Source of the DNA: Isoetes taiwanensis
Taxonomy: Eukaryota; Streptophyta; Lycopodiopsida; Isoetales; Isoetaceae
Direction of reading: 5' to 3'
DNA: 64,000 nt
Assembly (NCBI GenBank): GCA_021234155.1
Contig: JAJEKV010000062.1
Span: 1,410,602-1,474,601 of the forward strand
Shown: in pieces, positions 54,651 through 64,000 of the stretch
Layout: every line of letters begins with the position of its first letter
Position numbering within the stretch: position 1 is the first letter of the stretch
Position numbers and translations under genes: made by a program
The notes under the pieces: model-generated
Database searches by the model: none
The model's input: only the letters and a program-made list of their open reading frames with translations
Told to the model about the DNA's origin: nothing

Positions 54651-55989
54651 TGACTTGATGTGAATCCTTATTCTGTTTTATCAGGCCCCATTATACAGGT
54701 AAGGTTGATGATAGCACAAGAACATGTCAAAAGTATGGCATTGCTAGTATTTCTGATACTTGTTTTCTGCCATATGCAGGACACATTCATTTAATGAAGA
54801 CCAAAACAAAGCCAAAATCTGCCTTCTATACATGTTTGTTAAGAACCTGTTTTTTCTACTGTTAACAGCATAATGTTAGATTGAATTTTTGCTTTCTTTT
54901 TTATCATGATGAACAGTTGTTTTTGCTCTGCAATTCCTTAGCTTTTAACAGAAGCTCCTTGTTTCAAAAATTTTCAACTGTTTGTTATCTACTTAGGGGT
55001 TAGAATAATAGATCTGAGAATCATTAGGCCCTGCACAGAAGCAGCATTAGATGTGCATGCAGGTCGAAATACATGGGTGATTGTGTTTGCAGCATCTGAT
55101 CTTAAATCTACATGTGAATTTGTCATCTGTAGCATCCGGTGATAAATTTTAAGGCCGAGGAAGATGAACAATGATTTGGGCAGTGCGGTTAGCATGGTGA
55201 TTTTGGGCAACAAAATGATCATTTTTGTCATTGTTGGATGACCTCGTTATTAGATAGTAATGGTATCGGCGGCCAGATAAGTATCCCGACCAGTTTCAAT
55301 GCTTCAATACCGACCAGTTTCAGTATATCGACCATAATCTGCTAAATGGCATTTCTTCATTTCGATTCTTTCATTTCGACCTCAAAGTTTGTTTGTAACT
55401 TGTATATTATATAGGTGATAGGTGAATATTTGGGTAACTTGGAAGCCTTAGCACATATTAACTTGATAGCCTTTGCAAAATGAGACTAATGATACTATAA
55501 CATAAATAGAGAAAATAGATATAATCTAAATAAAATTGAAGATGTAGGGACTCCCTACATCTTCAATTTAGGCCAAACTAGTCTTTCAATTCAATGGTAA
55601 TTTTGTAACCATGAATCTTCATTGGCATGACTTGCCATAGTCATTATTGACCATATTTATGATATCCATTGACCCAAAAATACTGGCATCTTTATTCACC
55701 ACGCATATCATATCACTATTTAATTTGCACGAATCTACATGGTTACCACCTTGGGGTGATAACATGTATACATTGGTGTATGAACAATTACAAGTGCAGC
55801 TCGACATTAATTTTAACATGGATTTCATCTGGCTTTTAAGTGGATTTGCATCTTGACCCCTGACATATCTGTCACCCAACAGTAATAATTTAAGAACACT
55901 AGACCATTGAAAATCTATGTTTCAACTCACGCTATCTCCATGCTACAATTCTATTCATGAAACATTTTCGTGGTACATATTGCAAATGC
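54651..55989. other. No gene; palindrome inside
   Basis: No recognisable coding sequence. GGAAGCCTTAGCACATATTA at about 55441 recurs at about 62493. Confidence 0.5.
55533..55569. repeat. Perfect palindrome with 18-bp arms
   Basis: AAATTGAAGATGTAGGGA (55533-55550), one C, then its exact reverse complement (55552-55569). In RNA it would form a stem with a minimal loop. Confidence 0.9.
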
Positions 55990-56760
55990 AATACTTTATC
56001 ACTAGGTCAAGATAGTTTTAACCCGGATTTGTATATCCTGGAGCAAACGTTTTGCCGTGCTTGGCTTCTGTCACATGGCGTAGTAAATCTCGGTCGTCGC
56101 GTGCCACGGTACATTGTAGTCATCAAAAGGTTATCCCCCCTCTGGGATACCTCACGAGATGCGGCATCCCGGGATTCCACAAAGCAATTTTCCAGTGGCT
56201 GGGACTGATAGTTGGGAATCCCCAGACCGGCATGCCCTCCCCTGTGTAGGGATCCCATGACGTAGCCATAGATACGGGATCCCTCTCGGGGATCCTGTGA
56301 TAGTCCCCTATGGAGCTCATTATCAACCCCCAACCCCCCTCCCCATTATGCTTGGGACCCTCGCGCATGTTAGGACCAGCACTTAATCCACACCATAGAA
56401 CTCGCTGGTCAATCTCAGTCGTCGATCAGAGTACCATGTTTTGGGATAACGATCGCATGCATGACGGTCGAGATCCCCACATCTAACCGGCAATTAGGAA
56501 TGCTTGATGGGGGATACCGGAGCATGGTTTTGCCACATTATTTCCAGCTCGGGGATCCCCTTTGCGATGACTCCTGCAGGGAACCTTCTAGACCTCGATC
56601 CGGAGGTAAGGATCTATTTTTTTAAACCCTCATTCGGGGATTTCGGAGGTTGGTTTAGAACTTAGATATACCTGGCGATGAGATCACAGTCTACGTGATT
56701 CTGACGGGGCAGACGGGGGATGATACAAGGGCAATCCTAGCGACGTCCGATTTTAAAATT
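55990..56760. other. GC-richer island, no assigned product
   Basis: Composition changes sharply from the AT-rich flanks. Several GGGATCC, GGGGATC and CCCGGGATTCC strings occur. Overlapping frames on both strands (56007-56333 minus, 55957-56208 plus) are typical of GC-rich DNA and none is recognised. It may be a transferred or transposon-derived segment. Confidence 0.45.
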
Positions 56761-57710
56761 TGATTTGTTTGTCCCTTCAAGTTTTACAATTGTGGAAATA
56801 CAAAGTAGTTTACCCTGATATATAGAAAAAGGGTAGGGTACTAACTCCTACACTTTAGGATGCGTTGCTAGATACATTCCAGATCTATGGTCTAGAAACC
56901 CAGACTCCGGGATCTTGTAGATAGCAATCTCATCGATTGCTGTCCCTTGAGCATGCACTCCGTGGCCACGCAACGCCTAAGGGTGGGATCGCATTCTAAA
57001 GGACTATATGCTTTCCTCCAAGGACATTGTTGGTTCCCTACATTGTTGGGCTCCCAAGGTCGACACTGGAGATATATTTTGGGAGTGCGGAGCAATATAT
57101 GGCCCTGCATTAATTTATATTTTGTCTTCCAGGTTCGAGAAGCTTGTGACGGGGTCAGAACTTCTAAGGCTCATAAATCAAAGATGTTAAGAGGTACGTA
57201 GTACCAAAACATATTGCTACTTTTCAATAGTAATTGGTTTCTCTAAAATCTGGCGGTATATTTCAAGAAGCGGAAAACAAGTAAGGAAACTGTGTCTGTT
57301 ATTTTAGTTCTCTTTTACTCATGATTTTTTAAGTCATTTTCGTTTTACTCATAGAGATGTTTGAGTAAATGAAATTTTAGCAAACAAGTAATATTCCACA
57401 TTCTACTTATGACCAGACATTTGGTCTAGTGGCAAAGTTATTTGGGCGAACCAACAACAAGATATAAAATTAATATCGAAGCAGTGAGTGCTAATACAAC
57501 AGCATTTGGGAGATAGGTAATTAATTAAATATTGAATCCTTCTAAGTAAGAAACATGGAAGGGTGGGGATGGTGAGAAGATGCTTATCTGCTTGCGCACA
57601 TGTAAGGAGCTGTCCTTTGCAGAGCTAGAGACGACTGTTGTATATTGGTTCACTTCCATTGGATTACTTGAGCATTTCAAGAGTAAATATTCTGCATTTG
57701 TTTAAACATT
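56761..57710. other. No supportable gene
   Basis: A frame at 57008-57190 includes GDIFWECGAIYG, weakly like the YAKCG part of PPR proteins, but is too short to call. Confidence 0.4.
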
Positions 57711-57715
57711 TGTAG

Positions 57716-57845
57716 AGGATAGTGTTGTGAGCAACTGCAATGCAAAACAACATAATGTAGTCTCTTGGATTGCAATAGTTTTGGCTCACGATCAACATGG
57801 GCAGATGAATATAGTTCTCCAAGCAAATGACGAAAAAAGGGGGTC
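57716..57845 (+). pseudogene. PPR-like protein relic
   Basis: One frame reads EDSVVSNCNAKQHNVVSWIA then IVLAHDQHGQMN. HNVVSWIAIVLAHDQHGQ fits the RNVVSWNAMIxAYAQHGx segment of PLS-type pentatricopeptide repeat proteins, organelle RNA-binding and editing factors (family knowledge). Only about 40 residues are recognisable, with no neighbouring repeats in frame, so it is a small relic or an accidental resemblance. Confidence 0.4.
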
Positions 57846-57949
57846 GTCTATTGACTGCCATGATTTCAGCTTATGATGTAGAAATGGGGATTGTGTAATA
57901 TTGCTTCTGAAGCCAGGAAGAAGAGTAAAAGTATTGAAAAAAGAATACT

Positions 57950-59198
57950 TGTTTGCAACTTAGACAGGCTAGTAGGATTGAAAAACATCCAAATGAGTGC
58001 CATGGATTCTGTCCAATTTTAGTCCAATCATTTTGGATTTGTTGTAGTTTTATTATAAGACATTTCCATTTGCAGTTATATGGATTATCCTCTTCCTGTA
58101 AAAGGCAGGCTTGCAAGTGCTGCGAAACTGATTTGCTTGGATCATTCCATGATCCCATGGAGAGCCTTGATTTTGAAGCAAGCGGTGGCTTCTACAGGGC
58201 GAGGACATCTCAAACCATCGTCACTCTCATTAGTTTGGAAGAAAAAGTGATATGCTGCACAAATTTGGGCCAAGTTCGGTGCCATACCATTGCCATCAGA
58301 CCCCATTAGCACCTCCACTCGCTGCATTTATTCACCCCCTTACTCAGAGACAGTGGGCCCTAACAGGTGTCGTCTTAATTGAAGCATGGTATGAAGGTGG
58401 TCACCTCTTGTCATGGCCGGCGTTTCAAGCAAAATTCTTACTCTCACATTGGGATGTAAATGTATGGAAGAAGATGGCAGAGAACTTGCCTCTCATATAG
58501 TAGAAGTCGGTGTCACGGAAATGGTGCCATGGTGTTGTCACGAGGATATTCATAAAGGCAAGTACTTTGTCTCTATATACCATCTACTCTTGGCTCCACA
58601 TCCCCTCCCATTGTCAAATGGATGGCAATTACAGATCCCAAAACCCATGTGGGCTCGCACATGGCACTGGCTTTGGGATAAGTTGCTCCATCCTAAAGTT
58701 TCTGTACTCTAGTGGCAAGTCTTACACAGGTCTTTGCGTGTAAACACCTTGCAGCATCACTACGATCCTCGCAACTCTGCAATATGTCCACTTTTCCTTT
58801 CAAATGTTGAAACACTTAATCATTGTCTCTTCTCTTGTCCAGAAGTTCAACCAGCATGGTCCTGGTTTCAAGCATTTCTGTTCTCCTAGTGTCCTACCCA
58901 GATGCATGGGCCCCAGATAAATGGAAGGCATTTCATCTCGGATCTGGTTGGTTACTGTGGTCAATCTGGGAGCGTCATAGGCTGCAAAGTTTCCAAGGCA
59001 TTTATTCACCAGTTCGTAGAGTCATTGTTGTAGCATAGGCTAAGATACTGATGGCTTATGACTCTTCCTCCCTGGGGGAAGAAGTGAGAAGCCGTATTTG
59101 GATTCATATCTCCAAATTAATTCTTATCATTAGTCTCATATGCTAGAGTAAGCACATAATAATAAACTTGCTTTCCATCCTTCAAAAAAAAAAAAAAA
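57950..59198 (+). pseudogene. L1-like LINE 3' portion with zinc-binding C-terminus and poly(A)
   Basis: Frame-broken coding sequence: TQRQWALTGVVLIEAWYEGG (58342 on), FLLSHWDVNVWKKMAENL, then from about 58740 NTLQHHYDPRN, the zinc-binding reverse transcriptase C-terminal motif CPLFLSNVETLNHCLFSC, and GSGWLLWSIWERHRLQ followed by a stop (TAG 59035-59037). A 15-A tail occupies 59184-59198. The part from about 58650 is duplicated at 63274. The spacing of the Cys and His residues matches the zf-RVT domain of plant LINEs. Confidence 0.75.
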
Positions 59199-59357
59199 TC
59201 ATTGTCAATGATAAGTGTTTCTCTACCATCGTCACACATGCATTGGCTCATGAGTCTTTTCAAGAAACCAAAGAAATACTAAAACCTAGGTGATACCATT
59301 GCGTGTATGCTTGGTATTTCTAGACCTTCAAGTGATGGTTCATGGCATTAGCAGACG
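59199..59357 (+). repeat. LINE 3' flank, duplicated at 63863-64000
   Basis: TCATTGTCAATGATAAGTGT onward continues identically after the poly(A) tail in both copies, up to the window end at 64000. This shows a segmental duplication rather than two separate LINE insertions. Confidence 0.85.
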
Positions 59358-60029
59358 TGATACGATTAACGAGTTTGCAACAACAGATAGCTTCAACTTG
59401 CAGTCACAAGATAAACACAAGGAAATAAAATTCAGTATTCAGAGTTATACAACCGGCTTAGAGCCGAAACAACTTGATAAGAGCTTCCCTTATCCACCCA
59501 ACCGGGCTCAAGCAAGCACAGAAATTCGTTATTCTGTTACCAACAAGGATCTTTCCCCTTAACCGTAGGAGGACCTGGCATAGGCTCTGGCTTGTGCGGC
59601 AATAGTCAAACAGGTATGGCAGCTGATAGCTGGGCTGGGCGAAAGCTTTAAAGCAAGAACAGAGTTATGGCAAGGCTTGATCCATTGTCCGGACCCATGT
59701 TTCTACTCTGATTTATAGTAACGGAAGAGCAGCCCTTTTTCTAGAAATAGGCTTCCGGAATTATCTTAAGGTAAAGGCAGGGGAAATCTACAAATAGGTT
59801 TCGACCAGGAATAGCTGGCCGATCCCCTTTTTGATCTGAGGCGTGAGGCCGAATTGCAGGTTCGAGTTATTTCAGGATGTCGGCTTCTGATACAGGTGGT
59901 TCCTCCCCCGATATCAGCCATAATATAAACTTTGTTAAAACAATAGTTCCCCCTCCCCAATGGTTCCAGATAATTATGCCAATCGACCCTTGTTGGGCTT
60001 GAACCACTCCCCCGAGCCGCTCTGTATCA
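59358..60029 (-). repeat. 3' LTR of the gag-only element
   Basis: 672 bp. Differs from the other LTR mainly by carrying an extra ~17-20 bp near 59398 (TTGCAGTCACAAGATAAAC). Confidence 0.8.
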
Positions 60030-60398
60030 AGTCCTTCCCTTCTTTCAGTCGATCGTCCTCGATCGCACTATAACCCTGAAAGAAAAATGCATCAAAACCC
60101 TTATCATGAAAAGAGATGTGTTGGTGCTTCCCTTCTTAAGGCCAATCTCCTTTCCCTGGGAATGTTCTTTTTCTGATCCTCCAAGGCAGGGTCCGCGCTT
60201 GGACAGAAAAATCTCCATGCTGATCCATCAAGTAGGCATCCCTCACTTGAACAGTCATCGCATCCCCAGCCCTTTCTGATATTCCGGGTAGGTTCCCACC
60301 CCTACTCGGACAGAAAGTAAATCCCTTTCTAGCAAGAAAGATAGTTCCCTTCCATTAGGAAGTAATAAAAATTTCATATTAAAAAAAATCACATACAC

Positions 60399-61646
60399 TC
60401 AAATAGTTATGCTTAACCTACTAAAACTCAAACCAAACTGAGATAAATGACCAATAGTATGACCGATAGTTAATCGACTTCTTTCAAACTCCCTGGCTGC
60501 AGCTTTATCAGCAGCTTTGTCAGCTTTCCCCTGAGAACTGTCAGATGTTCCTGCAATAGTATGCATTAACACTTTTCCTTTGTCTTCCTTGCTCTTGGGA
60601 ATTTCAATTTTAGTTTGAGACTTGTCTGTAGGTGTCTGCCTTTTTGGGCAAGAAGCTTTAAAGTGAGGTCCACCACATATGTAGCATCCTCTTTCCGGTG
60701 CATTTGCCCGTTCCTGAGTCATACGTTGTTCTGTACCCCTGTTCCTGTTATTCGAGTCTCTACGATCATCATTTTTTGTTCCGTTATTGTTCGCCTTATC
60801 AGTGTCGCGCTTGCCATTGTTTTCCTTGGGATACCCTTCCCATATGTCATATTTGGCTCCCTTGGGATTAAACTTTCTTTCTGCGGCTTCAGCCTTCCGT
60901 ACCGCTTCATCCAACGTTTGAGGTTCAATGAGCCTAAGCTCTGCATACAATTCATCCCTTAACCCAGAAATATATTTCCTTGTTAACTCCTTGTCGCTGA
61001 GACCTTCCATTTGAACTGATAAGTGGTTAAATTTACTTGTGTACTGATAAACAGATTCTCGTTATCCTTGAGTGAATATATCCCATTCCCTTCGAAGATC
61101 TACAAAATAACTTGCAGGTAAATTATGGCTTTCGAAGGCTCTTTTAAATTCCTGCCATGTCTTAATCACCGGGACCATTTTCTTCCTTCCCTGCCACCAA
61201 ATTCGGGCTACATCGATAAGATATTTATCCATTGCCTGAAGTTTTTGCAACTCAGTGGCTCCAACTCGTTCAAAAAAACTTTCCCATGCAGCTAAGAATC
61301 CCATAACTGTAGGGGGACTCCTCTTTTTCCCTGAGAAAGTCGGCATGCCCTCCACTTTTTGCAGCCATTTAATCCTGGCAGAAGCACTTACTGGATTAGG
61401 AGAATTTGGCGGGGAATTCATAGGCGGCGGCGGATTAACAGGTGGAGGTTGATTTGGAAGTGGAGGCTGGGAATTGCTAGGTAAGAATCTGTAAGGCAAA
61501 GCTATTTGCTCCAACTTGGTTTGGTAATCTTGTTCAGATGTAGGTGGTGGCAAAGCGATTTGATTAGCAATTTGCTTGGCTATAAAATCCGCAATTCTTA
61601 ATGCCTGCTGGTACTGTTGATCAGAGATATTAAAGCGGTTGGCCAT
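60399..61646 (-). pseudogene. gag: gag of the gag-only LTR element, one nonsense codon
   Basis: The minus-strand frame of 416 codons is interrupted by a single in-frame TAA at about 61062-61064. The N-terminal part (61646-61065) has a proline-rich linker (PPPVNPPPPMNSPP, about residues 66-80), then PTFSGKKRSPPTVMGF, DKYLIDVARIWWQGRKK and DLRREWDIFTQG, a Ty3-type capsid. After the stop come YQYTSKFNHLS, KYISGLRDELYAELRLIEPQ and a zinc knuckle CYICGGPHFKASC of the plant gypsy CX2CX3HX4C type. Gag packages element RNA into particles. It is homologous to the split gag at 6111-6748 and 16807-17345. Restoration of the product would need only read-through of one codon, so it is a recent loss. Confidence 0.9.
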
Positions 61647-61687
61647 TGCACAGGATATGGGAATAGAATCTAGGCTCTGAGCAGACG

Positions 61688-62345
61688 TGATACGATTAAC
61701 GAGTTTGCAACAACAGATAGCTTCAACTACACAAGGAAATAAAATTCAGTATTCAGAGTTATACAACCGGCTTAGAGCTGAAACAACTTGATAAGAGCTT
61801 CCCTTATCCACCCAACCGGGCTCAAGCAAGCACAGAAATTCGTTATTCTGTTACCAACAAGGATCTTTCCCCTTAACCGTAGGACGAACTGACATAGGCT
61901 CTGGCTTGTGCGGCAATAGTCAAACAAAAATGGCAGCTGATAGCTGGGCTGGGCGAAAGCTTTAAAGCAAGAACAGAGTTATGGCAAGGCTTGATCCATT
62001 GTCCGGACCCATGTTTCTACTCTGATTTATAGTAACGGAAGAGCAGCCCTTTTTCTAGAAATAGGCTTCCGGAATTATCTTAAGGTAAAGGCAGGGGAAA
62101 TCTACAAATAGGTTTCGACCAGGAATAGCTGGCCGATCCCCTTTTTGATCTGAGGCGTGAGGCCGAATTGCAGGTTCGAGTTATTTCAGGATGTCGGCTT
62201 CTGATACAGGTGGTTCCTCCCCCGATATCAGCCATAATATAAACTTTGTTAAAACAATAGTTCCCCCCCCCCCCAATGGTTCCAGATAATTATGCCAGTC
62301 GACCCTTGTTGGGCTTGAACCACTCCCCCGAGCCGCTCTGTATCA
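61688..62345 (-). repeat. 5' LTR of the gag-only element
   Basis: 658 bp, starts (minus strand) TGATACAGAGCGG and ends CGTATCA. No clear TGG-type primer-binding site follows it. Confidence 0.8.
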
Positions 62346-62350
62346 AGACG

Positions 62351-62975
62351 TAGGTATAATGTTAATGTAGGCAACTATGAAATTGTGGGTGTACATATAT
62401 TACCTAGGTTAATTCAAGGAGAGAAGAGAGCAATGGAAGAAGGATTATGATATATACATTTGTGACACTTCCCGAACCTATACGATGAATATGGGAAGCC
62501 TTAGCACATATTAACTTGATAGCCCATCCATGTATTTACAGGACGCCAAAATGCGCAATATAATTGTGCGCAAATAGAGCAATTTGAATTTGTAAAGTTT
62601 AGTATATGATTTTCTTTCCTACTCGCAAAGAAAACTTATGGCGCAAAACAAGTTTGAGAAGGCTCTAAAATGATAGGTGAGCTATCGCGATCTCAATGAT
62701 CAAGGGGGCTCTTCGACAAATATTGACCTAGTTAACATCTTCACATGTTAGATATACAGATGTGACCAATTTGAATTTGTTGAGAAAAAATTAGTCTCAT
62801 GGTTTCGCCATTTAAGTTACAACCCCTTGTTGTAACAATTCAAAAAAGGGCCAGGCCAAACTATGCTTAGCAATTCATCCAAGGTAAGTAGTGGCCAACA
62901 TTTTACGCCCCTTCAAATATGTAGGGAGGTTAAAAAATACCCTGCTACCTCTCTTTAGAGTTTTTCTCTAAAGTA
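62351..62975. other. No gene seen
   Basis: AT-rich. Contains the short repeat GGAAGCCTTAGCACATATTA shared with about 55441. Confidence 0.5.
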
Positions 62976-62980
62976 TATGT

Positions 62981-63270
62981 TTGATATGGATTCGCTGTTG
63001 GCCAAGTAGACAGTTTGTCATCCTTACAGATGCGGGTAGTACGCACAATTTTGCTTCACCTAGAATGGCAAAAATCTTACAGCTTACTCCTTTGAGATTG
63101 AAGCCGCATCTAGTTACGCTGGCTAGTGGGGCAGTTCATCATACCCAAGGCCAACGCATTAATTTGAATATCTAGTTTCCAGGAGCACCCGTTGCTCTAG
63201 GAGCCGAGATTATGAATATCGGTCGGTATGATTTCATGTGGGTATGGAGTTCTTGGCTACTGAAAACCAT
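62981..63270 (+). pseudogene. Retrotransposon aspartic protease fragment
   Basis: VILTDAGSTHNFASPRMAK (about 63013-63069) has the DxGST active-site pattern of Ty3/gypsy retropepsins (usually DSGST; here DAGST), followed by LVTLASGAVHHTQGQRINL. A stop at 63173-63175 and a shifted GMEFLATENH-like end complete the domain relic. It is a small fragment of another gypsy pol gene, with no adjoining reverse transcriptase. Confidence 0.7.
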
Positions 63271-63273
63271 GGT

Positions 63274-63833
63274 GGGCCCGCACATGACACTGGCTTTGGG
63301 ATAAGTTGCTCCATCCTAAAGTTTCTGTACTTTAGTGGTAAGTCTTACACAGGTCTTTGCGTGTAAACACCTTGCGGCATCACTACGATCCTCGCAACTC
63401 TGCAATATGTCCGCTTTTCCTTTCAAATGTTGAAACACTTAATCATTGTCTCTTCTCTTGTCCAGAAGTTCAACCAGCATGGTCCTGGTTTCAAGCATTA
63501 TTTAACAGTACACTGGATTGCCAATCTGTTCTCCTAGCGTCCTACCCAGATGCATGGGCCCCAGATAAATGGAAGGCATTTCATCTCGGATCTGGTTGGT
63601 TACTGTGGTCAATCTGGGAGCGTCATAGGCTGCAAATTTTCCAGGGCATTTATTCACCAGTTCATAGAGTCATTGTTGTAGCATAGGCTAAGATACTGAT
63701 GGCTTATGACTCTTCCTCCCTGGGGGGAAGAAGTGAGAAGCCGTATTTGGATTCAGTATCTCCAAATTAATTCTTATCATTAGTCTCATATGCTAGAGTA
63801 AGTACATAATAATAGACTTGCTCTCCATCCTTC

Positions 63834-63862
<29 letters not shown>
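63274..63862 (+). pseudogene. Second copy of the L1-like LINE 3' end
   Basis: Repeats 58650-59198 with few changes. It keeps a stretch (LFNSTLDCQSV, about 63499-63530) that is deleted in the first copy, so its last frame (63357-63686, 109 codons) is longer and clean. The tail is 29 A (63834-63862) against 15 A in the first copy. Confidence 0.85.
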
Positions 63863-63866
<4 letters not shown>

Positions 63867-64000
63867 TGTCAATGATAAGTGTTTCTCTACCATTGTCACA
63901 CATGCATTGGCTCATGAGTCTTTTCAAGAAACCAAAGAAATACTAAAACCTAGGTGATACCATTGCGTGTATGCTTGGTATTTCTAGACCTTCAAGTGAT
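63863..64000 (+). repeat. Copy of 59199-59336, cut by the window end
   Basis: Identical but for about one base, ending ...TTCAAGTGAT, so the duplication continues beyond this window. Confidence 0.85.

Larger units (their letters stand above)
59358..62345 (-). mobile_element. Gag-only, non-autonomous LTR retrotransposon
   Basis: Two direct repeats, 59358-60029 and 61688-62345, start TGATAC and end GTATCA, and surround a gag gene read on the minus strand. A purine-rich tract (GAAAGAAGGGAAGGA on the minus strand, about 60031-60047) adjoins the 3' LTR. AGACG flanks both outer ends (59353-59357 and 62346-62350), a plausible 5-bp target duplication. However, AGCAGACG is also found just inside the 5' LTR (61680-61687), which weakens that assignment. 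No protease, reverse transcriptase or integrase is present in the 1.66-kb interior. Confidence 0.8.

Noticed and set aside
57413-57465. TTTGGTCTAGTGGCAAAG looks like a tRNA A box
   Set aside because: No B box at the required distance and no cloverleaf could be drawn; probably a chance match or SINE scrap.
59858-59872. GGTTCGAGTTA inside the LTR resembles a polymerase III B box
   Set aside because: No A box upstream at tRNA spacing; it is also duplicated merely because the LTR is.

Overview
This window is nuclear DNA from a land plant with a large, repeat-rich genome. The evidence is Ty3/gypsy retroelements with plant-type gag knuckles, several non-LTR retrotransposon (LINE) families, a Dof-type zinc finger (a plant-specific fold), a plant-type U6 snRNA promoter, a CAF1 deadenylase relic and a PPR-like relic. 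No bacterial operon, rRNA gene or CRISPR array is visible. The LINE reverse transcriptase style and the unusual Dof-like protein suggest a fern, lycophyte or bryophyte rather than a crop-type angiosperm, but the species cannot be fixed from sequence alone.

Layout. 1-2.4 kb: AT-rich, with one promoter-like stretch. 2.6-5.0 kb: a decayed LINE with an internal 483-bp tandem duplication. 5.45-17.5 kb: an old LTR element whose gag gene is split by a younger 10,053-bp Ty3/gypsy element (6749-16801) with ~1.82-kb LTRs, TGTTGCC/GGCAACA termini and the target duplication ATAAC. 17.6-25.9 kb: repeat fragments, including a GC-rich family present in inverted orientation at 18 and 25 kb. 26.06-33.2 kb: a tandem array with an exact 1886-bp period, its third unit interrupted by LINE sequence. 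33.2-36.8 kb and 39.3-41.4 kb: two related blocks built from a repeated promoter-like cassette (CACGGTCA motifs, TATATAAG, start codon about 35-40 nt later). The second block ends in a U6 snRNA-like gene. 44.1-46.65 kb: another LINE. 49.5-52.1 kb: the best coding candidate, a 493-codon uninterrupted frame for a Dof-like zinc-finger protein with acidic repeats, driven by the same cassette. 53.9-54.3 kb: CAF1 relic. 57.7-64 kb: PPR-like relic, a LINE 3' end present twice, and a gag-only LTR element on the minus strand between the two copies.

How it fits together. Most coding signal belongs to mobile elements, nearly all broken. The non-transposon items of most interest are the Dof-like gene, its truncated paralogue at 35 kb, and the family of similar promoter-and-start cassettes that also precedes two unrelated short reading frames. 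Long stretches (19.1-24.4, 36.8-39.3, 41.4-44.1, 46.7-49.5 and 54.7-57.7 kb) hold no gene that can be supported by reading alone. They could contain exons of spliced genes that need transcript data.
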